A stretch of 33,018 nt of DNA from assembly GCA_017414645.1 (NCBI GenBank), contig JAFQLL010000107.1:1-33018 (forward strand), given 5' to 3'. The DNA comes from Clostridia bacterium (GTDB taxonomy: Bacteria > Bacillota > Clostridia > UMGS1883). Of this stretch, positions 1 through 8,153 are shown piece by piece. Every line of letters starts with the position of its first letter. Position 1 is the first letter of the stretch. The position numbers and the translations under genes were made by a program. The notes beneath the pieces are model-generated. The model made no database searches and had not been told where the DNA came from. It saw only the letters and a list, made by a program, of their open reading frames with translations.

Positions 1-56
1 CCGCGGCACAGCTCTGCGCATTCGCTCAATCATCCACCGGATGCGCTCATGCTCGA

Positions 57-145
57 TTCCCCCAATCTTGGGGGACGAAAAGGTACACTTTTATTTCATA
101 AGCAAATATGCGCACATTCTGCGCGCAATTTCCTATATGATGAAA
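57..145 (+). repeat. Dispersed three-hairpin core element, copy A
   Basis: This is one of three copies in the window (others at 16722-16822, minus, and 26270-26371, plus). In order it holds a hairpin with arms CCCCCA/TGGGGG (59-64 and 69-74, loop ATCT), a small hairpin AAAAG/CTTTT, and a larger hairpin AAAT-a-TGCGC/GCGCAATTT. Bases 100-136 (37 nt) are identical in all three copies, while the loops of the first two hairpins differ between copies and their stems do not. It lies just downstream of the thiN terminator. The function is unknown. Confidence 0.85.
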
Positions 146-147
146 GA

Positions 148-171
148 AGCGTGTCGACTTTTCGACACGCT
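148..171 (-). terminator. Intrinsic terminator after thiN
   Basis: Read on the minus strand, a perfect 10-bp stem (AGCGTGTCGA/TCGACACGCT) with a 4-base loop starts three bases after the thiN stop codon and is followed by TCTTTC. The stem is strong but the T-tract is short. It probably ends the long minus-strand operon. Confidence 0.75.
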
Positions 172-174
172 CTT

Positions 175-789
175 TTAGTCTCTCGATTTTATAACAATCA
201 AGCTACCCTCTTTAATGTCAATTACCGCATCTTTATCAGTAAACTCGTTGCTTACTGCCAAAGACTCGGCAAACTTTAAGTCATAATCATTAAGGGGATA
301 CTTAAGGTTTTCAAGAGAAACACCCTTTACATTACCTATCGGTATCAGTGAAAGGTGCCATCCTTTATCGCTTTTGAATACAGTTTTCTTATCGATAACC
401 GTAATTATGTTGTTTTCGTTTATAAGCTGACCTGTTGCACCGCACTTTGCAATATACTCCAAAAGCCCTATGTTGGAAAGCGTGTGGTCAAGGCGGGTGC
501 CCGATGCACCTAAAAGCACAATTTCCTTATAGCCTTTATTTAAGGCTTCTGTTACGGCAATGTGTGTGTCGGTATAGTCCTTTTCGGGGTTAAAGCGCCT
601 TACGTCGCCTGTAATTTCGCCTTGGTAGGAGTCGAAATCCCCCACGGTTAAATTGGGTGTAATGCCCATGCTTTTTGCATGAACAAGACCACCGTCGGCA
701 CAGATAACATAATCGCCCTCATTAACAAAGCCTTTAGTGTAGGCGTAATCTTTGATGGTGCCTGCACTTATTACAACAGCCTTACTCAT
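175..789 (-). CDS. thiN: Thiamine pyrophosphokinase
   Basis: The 204-residue protein transfers pyrophosphate from ATP to thiamine to make thiamine diphosphate, in the cytoplasm. Family signatures are visible: ADGG at 31-34, GDFDS at 50-54 (metal and nucleotide site), a Lys-Asp-x-Thr-Asp stretch at 70-74, and TRLDH at 98-102. The C-terminal domain carries the SNEF sequence at 180-183 that is typical of the thiamine pocket. The start chosen is the ATG at 789, because GAGG lies just upstream and the ATG overlaps the rpe stop by 8 bases; an upstream in-frame ATG at 861 would add 24 residues that do not resemble the family. It is the last gene of the block, as in Bacillus, and is followed by a terminator. 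No TPP riboswitch is seen, as expected for an internal operon gene. Confidence 0.93.
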   Translation of the reverse strand: MSKAVVISAGTIKDYAYTKGFVNEGDYVICADGGLVHAKSMGITPNLTVGDFDSYQGEITGDVRRFNPEKDYTDTHIAVTEALNKGYKEIVLLGASGTRLDHTLSNIGLLEYIAKCGATGQLINENNIITVIDKKTVFKSDKGWHLSLIPIGNVKGVSLENLKYPLNDYDLKFAESLAVSNEFTDKDAVIDIKEGSLIVIKSRD

Positions 790-1450
790 TGACAGCCTCG
801 CAAAGCTTTCTTGCAGCCCGGGTAATGTTTTCCTTAGCAAAAACCGCACTGCCTGCCACAATTACGTTTGCGCCTGCATCGAAAACCTCTTTAATGTTTT
901 CCTCGTAAACGCCGCCGTCAACCTCAATGTCAACGTCAAAGTCCTTTGTCATTTCACGTACGGCTTTAATTCTCTCCAGGCTTTCGGGAATGAACTTCTG
1001 CCCACCAAAGCCCGGGTAAACTGACATAATTAAAACCATGTCCACCTTGTCCTTATAGGGCGCGATAACCTCAACGGGTGTGTCGGGGCTTATGGAAAGC
1101 CCTGCCTTTATGCCAAGTGAGCGTATATAGCTGAGGGCTTCACCTGTTTTATCGCCCAAGGCTTCGTAGTGCACTGTTATGTTGTCAACACCTGCTTTAT
1201 AAAAAGCGTCGATAAAATCGTAGGGGCGTTCAACCATAAGATGGCAGTCATAAAACATGCTGCTGCACTTGCGGATGGTTTTTACCAGAAGTGCACCAAA
1301 GGTAAAGTTGGGCACAAACCTGCCGTCCATAACGTCGATATGTAAAACCTTTGCACCGCCTGCCTCTGCCATTTTAATCTGCTCACCAAGCATTGAAAAG
1401 TCTGCCGACAAAATGCTCGGTGCCAGCTTGAATTCTCTCTTATTTTCCAT
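782..1450 (-). CDS. rpe: Ribulose-phosphate 3-epimerase
   Basis: The 222-residue TIM-barrel enzyme interconverts ribulose 5-phosphate and xylulose 5-phosphate in the pentose phosphate pathway. It opens with the family sequence LAPSILSADF. The metal ligands are recognisable: His37 and Asp39 (HIDVMDG), His70 (DCHLM) and Asp178 (VDGG), with the catalytic acid pair presumably Asp39/Asp178. The phosphate-binding glycine loop is near 199-202. The ATG at 1450 is preferred over the ATG at 1495 because AGAGGTGG sits five to six bases upstream and the extra residues are unrelated to the family. The gene overlaps the rsgA end by 11 bases and the thiN start by 8, so the three are probably translationally coupled. 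Confidence 0.95.
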   Translation of the reverse strand: MENKREFKLAPSILSADFSMLGEQIKMAEAGGAKVLHIDVMDGRFVPNFTFGALLVKTIRKCSSMFYDCHLMVERPYDFIDAFYKAGVDNITVHYEALGDKTGEALSYIRSLGIKAGLSISPDTPVEVIAPYKDKVDMVLIMSVYPGFGGQKFIPESLERIKAVREMTKDFDVDIEVDGGVYEENIKEVFDAGANVIVAGSAVFAKENITRAARKLCEAVNE

Positions 1451-2330
1451 TGGAGCCACCTCTTTCCCAGTCTTTAATAAGCTTAAGCTTTTCATACATT
1501 TTTACATAGCTGTCGTATCGGCTTTGGAAAATTTCGCCATTATTAAGAGCTTCTTTTACCGCACAGTCGGGCTCAGATATATGGCTGCAGCCACGGAAAC
1601 GGCAAAGGCTGTCTCTATCTTTAATTTCGGGGAAATAATCCTTAAGCTCACCGGACTTAATGTCCTCTACCTCAAGCTGTGAAAAGCCGGGGGTGTCGAA
1701 CACGTAGCCGTCAGAGAGCTTTATAAGCTCAACATGGCGTGTGGTGTGCTTGCCACGTTCTATGCGGCTTGTGTCGCCTGTTTCAAGCTCTTTGCCCGTA
1801 ATTATGGTCAATATGCTTGACTTGCCAACACCCGACAGCCCTGCAAAGGCTGTGGTTTTGTTTTTAAGCTCGGCTTTCAGCTCTTCTATGCCTTCGCCCT
1901 TTTCTGCGCTTGTTACAAAAACCTTGTAGCCTGCATTTTCATAGCACTTTTTAAGCTTTTCTGTATCGCCTATGCTGTCGAGATCGCTTTTGTTTATGCA
2001 AAGTGCTCCCTTAATGCCGCGTTTTGCGGCAATAACCAGCATTTTATCAATAAGGCTTGTGTCGGGCTGTGGGTTTGCCACAGCCGCCACAATCATAAGT
2101 GTGTCAATATTGCTTACCGCAGGGCGCACAAGAAGGTTTTTGCGTTCTTCAATTTCCTTAACGCTACCCTGTTTAAGGTCTGTTGTTTCCACAACTACCC
2201 TGTCGCCTACGGTAGGAAGAATTTCGTTTTTTCGGAACTTACCCCTTGCCCGACACTCAATAATGCCTTCATTGGTGTCAACATAGTAAAATCCGCCTAT
2301 TCCTTTAATTATAGTGCCTTTTAAAAGCAA
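1440..2330 (-). CDS. rsgA: Ribosome small-subunit-dependent GTPase A
   Basis: The 296-residue GTPase helps late maturation of the 30S ribosomal subunit. It shows the hallmark circular permutation: G4 (NKSD, 113-116) comes before G1 (GLSGVGKSS, 164-172) and G3 (DTPG, 212-215). An N-terminal OB-fold (about 1-70) and a C-terminal zinc-binding domain with Cys243, Cys248, His250 and Cys256 complete the family layout. The start is a TTG at 2330, supported by AGGGGG about eight bases upstream and by the family's usual N-terminus. It follows prkC by 28 bases and overlaps rpe. In Bacillus the homologue (CpgA) is phosphorylated by PrkC, so the neighbourhood may be functional as well as historical. Confidence 0.95.
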   Translation of the reverse strand: MLLKGTIIKGIGGFYYVDTNEGIIECRARGKFRKNEILPTVGDRVVVETTDLKQGSVKEIEERKNLLVRPAVSNIDTLMIVAAVANPQPDTSLIDKMLVIAAKRGIKGALCINKSDLDSIGDTEKLKKCYENAGYKVFVTSAEKGEGIEELKAELKNKTTAFAGLSGVGKSSILTIITGKELETGDTSRIERGKHTTRHVELIKLSDGYVFDTPGFSQLEVEDIKSGELKDYFPEIKDRDSLCRFRGCSHISEPDCAVKEALNNGEIFQSRYDSYVKMYEKLKLIKDWERGGSNGK

Positions 2331-2358
2331 GGTTTAACCCCCTAATTTTTTTAAATTA

Positions 2359-4371
2359 TCACAAACCCGTATCCGAGGTGAGGTTGCTGTCGGGCATTTG
2401 CTGGTGAACAACAGGTGCTTCCACAACGGGTGTCTGCTGTTCAGCTACGGGAGGCGCTACAGTTTCTGCGCCCTTGCTTACCCACACGTCAACCACGGTG
2501 TCAGCCTCAACGGTAGTTTCGGGTGCAATGCTCTGCTTAACTATAAGCCCCTTTGCCTTACCCGACGAAATTTCAGTAACGGCACCAAGCTTAAGCTTGT
2601 TATTTGTAAGTGCGTCGGATGCGGCATCAACCGTAAGGTCCAGAAGGCTGGGCACCTTTAAAATTTCAACACCGATGCTTACTGTAAGGGTTACCTGAGA
2701 GCCCTTCATCATTACTGTTGCAGGGTTGGGGCTTTGGCTTATAACAATGCCCTCAGGAACAGTGTTGCTGTGCTCTTCTGCTATGGTAACAATAATGCCC
2801 TGATCCTCAAGCTCAAGCTTCGACATTTCCATGTCGCTGCCAACGTAGTTGTCAAGCTCAAACTTATTGGGACCCGAGGAAACAAAAATACGGATGGAAT
2901 CGCCTGTTTTAAGCACATGACCGGAAGAAGGAAGCTGGCGTACAACCTGGCCCTCTTCAACCTCGTCGCTCATTTCCTGGCTTACCTTTACCTCAAGTCC
3001 AAGAGCTTCCAAGGCTGCAATGGCTTCCTCGGAAGGAACGCCTGTATAGTCGTCAATGTTAATGCTTTCCTTGCCGCTACTTATTGTGATAACAATTTTA
3101 ACGCCTTTTTCGATGGGACCCATTTTAGGCTCCTGGTCAATGACCTCGCCCTTTTCAACGTTACGGTCGAACTCGTAAACCTCTTCAATTTCAAAGCCTT
3201 CTTCTCTAAGCTGCTTTAAGGACTTTGTCATTTCAACCTCAGAAAGACCCTTTACGTTAGGCATCTGATAGGTTACCTTGTTAGAAGATGATGAAAGAAC
3301 GTTCATTACGATAACGCCCATTATAATTGCCACAACAACACAGGTTGCAATGGCTGCAACAATGGCAACAACGTCCTTTTTATTGTCCTTCTTTTTCTTT
3401 ATGCGGTCTTCCTCAGTGCGTCGCACAACGTTTTTAGCCGGTGCACTCTCTTTGGAAGCATTATCGCCGGGAAGAGTTATGTTAACTATAGGTGTAATTT
3501 TCTTTGTGCCGAACTTTTCCTCTTCACTCTCTTCTGTGGGTGCTACCACCTTGTCGGGGTCGAGGTATGCCTTTTTAATGTCAGCGAGCATAAGTCCTGC
3601 GCTTTCATAGCGAAGGCGCTGCTCCTTACTCATTGCCTTAAGGATAATTGCTTCAATGCTCTTGGGCAAATCCTCCTTGATTTTGCTTGGGCGCACAGGC
3701 TCAACCTGCATGTGCTGCATGGCAACGGCAACTGTTGTTTCGCCGTCAAAGGGAAGGCGACCTGTAAAGAGCTCGTACAAAAGCACACCGAAGGAATAAA
3801 TGTCGCTTCTTTGGTCGGTATAGCCACCCCGTGCCTGTTCGGGAGAAAGGTAATGAGCACTGCCCATTGCCTCCATGGTAAGAGTGCCGCCCGATGCGGC
3901 TCTTGCAATGCCGAAGTCTGTAACCTTAATAACATTTTCGGTATTTATCATAATGTTCTGGGGCTTTATGTCGCGGTGGATAATGTGCTTGGAATGAGCA
4001 TGCTCCAGTGCCGAGCATATCTGCATGGCAATGTCGGTTGCTTCCTTCCAGTTAATATTGCCCTTCTTTTCGGCAATATATTCCTTAAGGGTTTTACCCT
4101 CAATAAATTCCATTACTATGTAATGCATGTCTTCACTCTGACCCACGTCATAGATGGATACAATGTTCGGATGAGAAAGGCTTGCCGCTGCCTGAGATTC
4201 GATGTTGAAACGCCTTATAAATTCCTCGTTGCCCTGAAATTCGCTTCTTAAAAGCTTAACTGCAACAAAGCGGTTAAGAAGGCGGTCTGTAGCCTTGTAA
4301 ACCACAGCCATACCACCTACGCCAACCTTCTCCAAAAGCTCATATCTGTTACCTAATACGGTTCCTATCAT
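2359..4371 (-). CDS. prkC: PASTA-domain Ser/Thr protein kinase (PrkC type)
   Basis: The 670-residue membrane kinase senses cell-wall material and phosphorylates Ser/Thr residues. The cytoplasmic kinase domain covers about 1-270: the glycine loop GVGGMAVVYKA, Lys39 (VAVK), HRD at 132-134 and DFG at 152-154. A charged, Lys/Glu-rich linker leads to one membrane segment at about 334-358. Four extracellular PASTA repeats follow (roughly 366-433, 434-501, 502-567, 568-634), then a proline- and glutamine-rich tail. The ATG at 4371 is chosen over an in-frame GTG at 4377, because the AGGAGG is only four bases from the GTG and the family begins MIG. It is paired with stp, its phosphatase, 19 bases upstream. 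Confidence 0.95.
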   Translation of the reverse strand: MIGTVLGNRYELLEKVGVGGMAVVYKATDRLLNRFVAVKLLRSEFQGNEEFIRRFNIESQAAASLSHPNIVSIYDVGQSEDMHYIVMEFIEGKTLKEYIAEKKGNINWKEATDIAMQICSALEHAHSKHIIHRDIKPQNIMINTENVIKVTDFGIARAASGGTLTMEAMGSAHYLSPEQARGGYTDQRSDIYSFGVLLYELFTGRLPFDGETTVAVAMQHMQVEPVRPSKIKEDLPKSIEAIILKAMSKEQRLRYESAGLMLADIKKAYLDPDKVVAPTEESEEEKFGTKKITPIVNITLPGDNASKESAPAKNVVRRTEEDRIKKKKDNKKDVVAIVAAIATCVVVAIIMGVIVMNVLSSSSNKVTYQMPNVKGLSEVEMTKSLKQLREEGFEIEEVYEFDRNVEKGEVIDQEPKMGPIEKGVKIVITISSGKESINIDDYTGVPSEEAIAALEALGLEVKVSQEMSDEVEEGQVVRQLPSSGHVLKTGDSIRIFVSSGPNKFELDNYVGSDMEMSKLELEDQGIIVTIAEEHSNTVPEGIVISQSPNPATVMMKGSQVTLTVSIGVEILKVPSLLDLTVDAASDALTNNKLKLGAVTEISSGKAKGLIVKQSIAPETTVEADTVVDVWVSKGAETVAPPVAEQQTPVVEAPVVHQQMPDSNLTSDTGL

Positions 4372-4390
4372 AGTCACTTATCCTCCTTAA

Positions 4391-5101
4391 TTAGACTCTG
4401 AGCAAAACAACTGTAATATTGTCGTCGCCACCTTGTTCTTTTGCTCTTCTGACCAGCTCACAGGCTGCAGCGTTTACATTTTCTGCGCCTGTAACAATTT
4501 TGTGCATGGTATCGCTTGACACCATGTTGGTCAATCCGTCAGTACACATAAGCACCCATTCACCGCTATGTACGTCTGCAGAAATACTGTCCACCTCAAT
4601 ATTCACGCTTGACCCCACAGCCCTGGTTATATAATTCCTCTGAGGATGCACCATTGCCTCCTCCTCGGTAATTGAACCCTCGTCGAGCATCATGCCTACA
4701 ATGCTGTGGTCGTAAGTGAGCTTTGTTATACCATCCTTTGTAAGAAGATACACTCTGCCGTCACCTGCGTGTGCAATATGAAGTTTTCCCTCTTTAAGCA
4801 CGCAAACGTCGATTGTTGTACCCATACCCTGCAAGGAAGGGTTTTCCGAAGCCCGCACAAAAATGTCGCGGTTTGCCTTCACTACACCCTCCGTAAGGAT
4901 AGAGTCAATATCTCCCTCGTGCTCAAGAATATAGCTTTCAACAATGCGGCATGCCTCCAAGGATGCAATTTCGCCTGCATTGTGACCGCCCATGCCGTCG
5001 GCAACAATGAAAATTTTGTTCTCGTGCAAGTCGTTTACAATGTACGAGTCTTCATTGTTATGCCTGCGCATGCCTACGTCGGTTAAAGCTGCATATTCCA
5101 T
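4391..5101 (-). CDS. stp: PP2C-family Ser/Thr phosphatase
   Basis: The 236-residue cytoplasmic metal-dependent phosphatase reverses PrkC phosphorylation (PrpC/Stp type). PP2C motifs are present in order: HNNED with Asp18, ADGMGGH with Asp35 and Gly36, GMGTT, AGDGRVYLL, CTDGL and the terminal GGDDN. These supply the binuclear metal site. The ATG at 5101 is preferred over a GTG at 5110 because GAGGTGG lies five bases upstream of the ATG and would be swallowed by the longer form. It sits between rlmN and prkC, the conserved position in Firmicutes. Confidence 0.95.
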   Translation of the reverse strand: MEYAALTDVGMRRHNNEDSYIVNDLHENKIFIVADGMGGHNAGEIASLEACRIVESYILEHEGDIDSILTEGVVKANRDIFVRASENPSLQGMGTTIDVCVLKEGKLHIAHAGDGRVYLLTKDGITKLTYDHSIVGMMLDEGSITEEEAMVHPQRNYITRAVGSSVNIEVDSISADVHSGEWVLMCTDGLTNMVSSDTMHKIVTGAENVNAAACELVRRAKEQGGDDNITVVLLRV

Positions 5102-5141
5102 TAAGACCACCTCGCTCGTCTTATAATTACCATAAATTTTT

Positions 5142-5158
5142 GTCTGTTTTAAACAGAC
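5142..5158. other. Hairpin with the rlmN stop codon at its tip
   Basis: GTCTGTTT and AAACAGAC form an inverted repeat around the rlmN stop codon (5149-5151). No T-tract follows on the minus strand, so it does not look like a classical terminator. It sits 41 bases before the stp start. Confidence 0.6.
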
Positions 5159-6177
5159 TGTGTTGCGCTGTTTCTCAGCTGTCCGCAGGATGCGGATATA
5201 TCGCTGCCAAGCTCACGGCGCACAGTTGCTGTAACATGACCGTGCGCGAGCATATTTTTAAACTCTTCTACCCGCTTTTTGGAAACCCTCACGTTGCCCC
5301 GTTCTTTAACATCGTTTACGGGAATGAGGTTAACGTGGCAGTTGTCGCCACTAAGTAGGTCTATAAGAAGCTTTGCGCACTCATCGGAGCTGTTTTTGCC
5401 TTCAATGAGAGCATATTCGTAGGTAATGCGTCTGCCTGTTTTGTCAAAGTAGTAACGGCAGGCATCAATAAGCTCCTTAAGATTATATTTCTTTGCAATA
5501 GGCATTATTGCCTTTCTGTATTCGTCGGTAGGTGCATGAAGGGAAACTGCTAAGTTAACGCTCATGCCCTCATTTGCAAAATCAATTATTTTCGGCACAA
5601 TGCCGCAGGTTGACACAGTAATGTGCCTGTAGCCTAAGTTTACCCCTTCCGGGTGATTTATATTTTTTAAAAATCTAATTAGGTTAGGGTAGTTGTCGAA
5701 GGGCTCACCAATGCCCATCACTACTATATTCGACACTCTTTCCCCTAAGTCCTTCATTACACGGATAACCTGCCCTGTTATTTCGCCCGGGGTAAGGTCA
5801 CGCACTCTGCCGTTAAGGGTTGATGCACAAAAGCTGCACCCCATCCTGCAGCCCACCTGGCTTGACACGCACACCGATATTCCGTGGTGATACTTCATTG
5901 CAACGGTTTCTATAATATTGCCGTCAGAAAGGGATAGCAGATACTTAACCGTGCCGTCTATCCTCGATGTAAGCTTTCTTTCAATTTTCGGCAGGAAGAT
6001 TTCGCAATTTTCCTTAAGCTTTTCACGCAGGCTTTTGGAAAGGGGCTTTAAATCGTCAATGCTTTCTGCACCCTTTGCAATGAAGGAAAACACCTGCTTT
6101 GCACGGAATTTTGCCTCGCCGAGCTTTACAAAATATTCAGTTAATTCTTCGTAGGTTAAGTCACAAAGATTAATCAC
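5149..6177 (-). CDS. rlmN: Dual-specificity 23S rRNA/tRNA (adenine-C2) methyltransferase
   Basis: The 342-residue radical-SAM enzyme methylates C2 of adenine 2503 in 23S rRNA and adenine 37 in some tRNAs. The cluster-binding cysteines are Cys110, Cys114 and Cys117 (CRMGCSFC). The two further catalytic cysteines expected for the ping-pong mechanism fit Cys103 and Cys331 (SASCGQL). The GEP motif follows at about 157-159. The start is a GTG at 6177, with GAGG ten bases upstream, overlapping the rsmB end by 8 bases. The stop codon lies at the tip of a hairpin (5142-5158). Confidence 0.94.
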   Translation of the reverse strand: MINLCDLTYEELTEYFVKLGEAKFRAKQVFSFIAKGAESIDDLKPLSKSLREKLKENCEIFLPKIERKLTSRIDGTVKYLLSLSDGNIIETVAMKYHHGISVCVSSQVGCRMGCSFCASTLNGRVRDLTPGEITGQVIRVMKDLGERVSNIVVMGIGEPFDNYPNLIRFLKNINHPEGVNLGYRHITVSTCGIVPKIIDFANEGMSVNLAVSLHAPTDEYRKAIMPIAKKYNLKELIDACRYYFDKTGRRITYEYALIEGKNSSDECAKLLIDLLSGDNCHVNLIPVNDVKERGNVRVSKKRVEEFKNMLAHGHVTATVRRELGSDISASCGQLRNSATQSV

Positions 6178-7456
6178 GTCGTATAAACCTCGCTATAAAA
6201 AATCCGTCGGTGTTTGTTTCGTGGGGCAAAAGCTGTCTGTAGCCCTTAGGAATTGCTTCAGAAGGCAGAAGCTCAAAGTTTTTGTTTTCACGGAGGAAGG
6301 TTTTAACCATCTGCTCGTTTTCCATTTTGCTTATGGTGCAGGTGGAATAAACCAGCATACCGCCCAGTTTTACATAGCGCTTTGCATGGCGAAGCATTCT
6401 GTACTGTGTTTGCGCAAGCACAGAGCAGTCGCTGGCACCCTTTGTCCATTTTATGTCGGGCTTACGGCGGATAATGCCAAGCCCTGAGCAGGGTGCATCA
6501 AGAAGCACACGGTCAAACTTTTCTTCAAATTCCTCGTTGAACTTTTCAGCATCGTTTACCCTTGTTTCAACAATGGTTATACCAAGCCTTTCACAGCTTT
6601 TGTCGATAAGCTCTGTTTTGTGAGGGTATAAATCGCAGGCAATTATTTTGCCCTTATTCCCCATTATTTCGGCGCAGTATTCACTTTTACCACCGGGTGC
6701 AGCGCACAAATCCAGCACATTCATGCCCTCATTTACATTTAAGGCTTCAACAGCCAGCTGGCTTGCCGCATCCTGTATGGAAAAATAGCCATCCTTTTGA
6801 AGAGTAGAGCCATGGAAGGCTCCGCCCTTTGTATATATATAGGCATTATTGCCTACATTTGCCTTTTCAATGCCCTCGGGAATTTCAAAATCGCCCTTTA
6901 ACAAATTACGCCTCAGGTATGTAGGCGGTGCAGAATTACCCGCCTTAAGAAGCTCTACAAGGTTGTCAATGCCCTCTTTTGTCCATTTCTGCACAATCCA
7001 CTCGGGGTAGGAATAGAACACTGATAAATATTCAACTGTGCCTTCCTCGGGCAAAAAGTCGCCGCTTGTGATGCTTTTTCGCAAAATTGCGTTTACAAAG
7101 CCCGAGCTTTTTTGGTGCCCGTAGCGCTTACTGAGCTTAACGCATTCGTTTATTGTTGCACTTTGGGGAATTTTTTCCATAAAGCGGATTGAATAGATTC
7201 CCATGCGCAGGATATTTATTATCCAGGGTGAAATTTTCTTAAGCCTTATGCTTGAAAGATTTGAAATGATATTATCAAGGAAAAGCCTGTTACGCTGTAC
7301 ACCTAAAACCAAGGTTGTGCACAGCGCCGCATCCAAAGAAGAAAGGCGGCATTCTGCAATAATATCATTCAGTGCAATATTCATATAGGCGCCGTCGTGG
7401 TCAACGGCATATAAAGTTTTAAGAGCCGCTTCTCTTGCCGGCGATAAATTACTCAT
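6170..7456 (-). CDS. rsmB: 16S rRNA (cytosine-967 C5) methyltransferase
   Basis: The 428-residue protein has an N-terminal NusB-like RNA-binding domain (about 1-130) joined to a SAM-dependent methyltransferase. Motif I is CAAPGGK (251-257). The two conserved cysteines are in APCSG (Cys323) and STC (Cys373, the expected nucleophile). The length fits the family. The ATG at 7456 shares one base with the stop codon of the upstream peptidase gene and the end overlaps rlmN, so translation of the three is probably coupled. Confidence 0.95.
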   Translation of the reverse strand: MSNLSPAREAALKTLYAVDHDGAYMNIALNDIIAECRLSSLDAALCTTLVLGVQRNRLFLDNIISNLSSIRLKKISPWIINILRMGIYSIRFMEKIPQSATINECVKLSKRYGHQKSSGFVNAILRKSITSGDFLPEEGTVEYLSVFYSYPEWIVQKWTKEGIDNLVELLKAGNSAPPTYLRRNLLKGDFEIPEGIEKANVGNNAYIYTKGGAFHGSTLQKDGYFSIQDAASQLAVEALNVNEGMNVLDLCAAPGGKSEYCAEIMGNKGKIIACDLYPHKTELIDKSCERLGITIVETRVNDAEKFNEEFEEKFDRVLLDAPCSGLGIIRRKPDIKWTKGASDCSVLAQTQYRMLRHAKRYVKLGGMLVYSTCTISKMENEQMVKTFLRENKNFELLPSEAIPKGYRQLLPHETNTDGFFIARFIRRD

Positions 7457-8151
7457 TAATCTCTGTCCCTTGCAATTAATATAAGACGAAGAAGCTGTGC
7501 GATGCTTGTTGCCGCAGCTGCAACGTAGGTCATTGCCGCAGCGCTGAGCACCTTCTTCACGTGTTTAACCTCTTCATCGTAAAGGTAACCGCCCTCACCG
7601 AGCACTCTTATTGCACGGTTCGATGCGTCAAATTCAACAGGCAATGTAACAATCTGGAATAAAACTGCCAAAGAAAACATTAAAATGCCTGCATATACCA
7701 TTGTAATGCCAAAAAGGCTTTCGGCACCCATTAAAACCAAGCCTAAAATAATCAACGGCATGGAAAGCTTTGAGCCTAAGTTTGCAACAGGTACCAAGGA
7801 GTTACGAAGCTTTATGGGAGCGTAGCCTGTAGCATGCTGTACAGCGTGGCCTGCCTCGTGAGCTGCAACGCCTACTGCCGCAACAGAGGCAGAATTACGA
7901 ACCGAGTCAGAAAGGCGGATTACGTTACTTTTGGGGTCGTAGTGGTCGGTAAGATTGCCTGCTACAGCCTCTATTCTGACGTTGTACAGACCGTGGTTGT
8001 CAAGAATTTGTCTTGCAGCCTCGGCACCCGTAAGGTTACGCATGGTTGAAACTTTAGAATATTTTTTAAAGCTGGAATTGACCTTTGCAGATGCCCACAT
8101 GGACAAAATAACCATAGGAAGCACCAGTACAAGATAATACATATCGAACAT
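7456..8151 (-). CDS. Membrane zinc metallopeptidase (YugP / Zn_peptidase_2 family)
   Basis: The 231-residue integral membrane protein is a predicted zinc protease. The zinc motif HEAGH is at 98-102 and a possible third ligand is Glu173 in VEFDAS. Hydrophobic segments lie at about 5-20, 130-146, 149-170 and near the C-terminus. The length and layout match the YugP-like family, whose substrates are not established. It starts two bases after the fmt stop and touches the rsmB start. This family is often placed between fmt and rsmB in Clostridia, but nothing in the sequence links it to translation. Confidence 0.88.
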   Translation of the reverse strand: MFDMYYLVLVLPMVILSMWASAKVNSSFKKYSKVSTMRNLTGAEAARQILDNHGLYNVRIEAVAGNLTDHYDPKSNVIRLSDSVRNSASVAAVGVAAHEAGHAVQHATGYAPIKLRNSLVPVANLGSKLSMPLIILGLVLMGAESLFGITMVYAGILMFSLAVLFQIVTLPVEFDASNRAIRVLGEGGYLYDEEVKHVKKVLSAAAMTYVAAAATSIAQLLRLILIARDRD

Positions 8152-8153
8152 AA

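Noticed and set aside
2734-3219. A 161-codon plus-strand frame opposite prkC
   Set aside because: It lies wholly in the PASTA region of prkC, and its composition follows the antisense of that gene.
5142-5158. Intrinsic terminator after rlmN
   Set aside because: On the minus strand the hairpin is followed by A-rich sequence and not a T-tract, and the next genes stp and prkC seem to be in the same operon.
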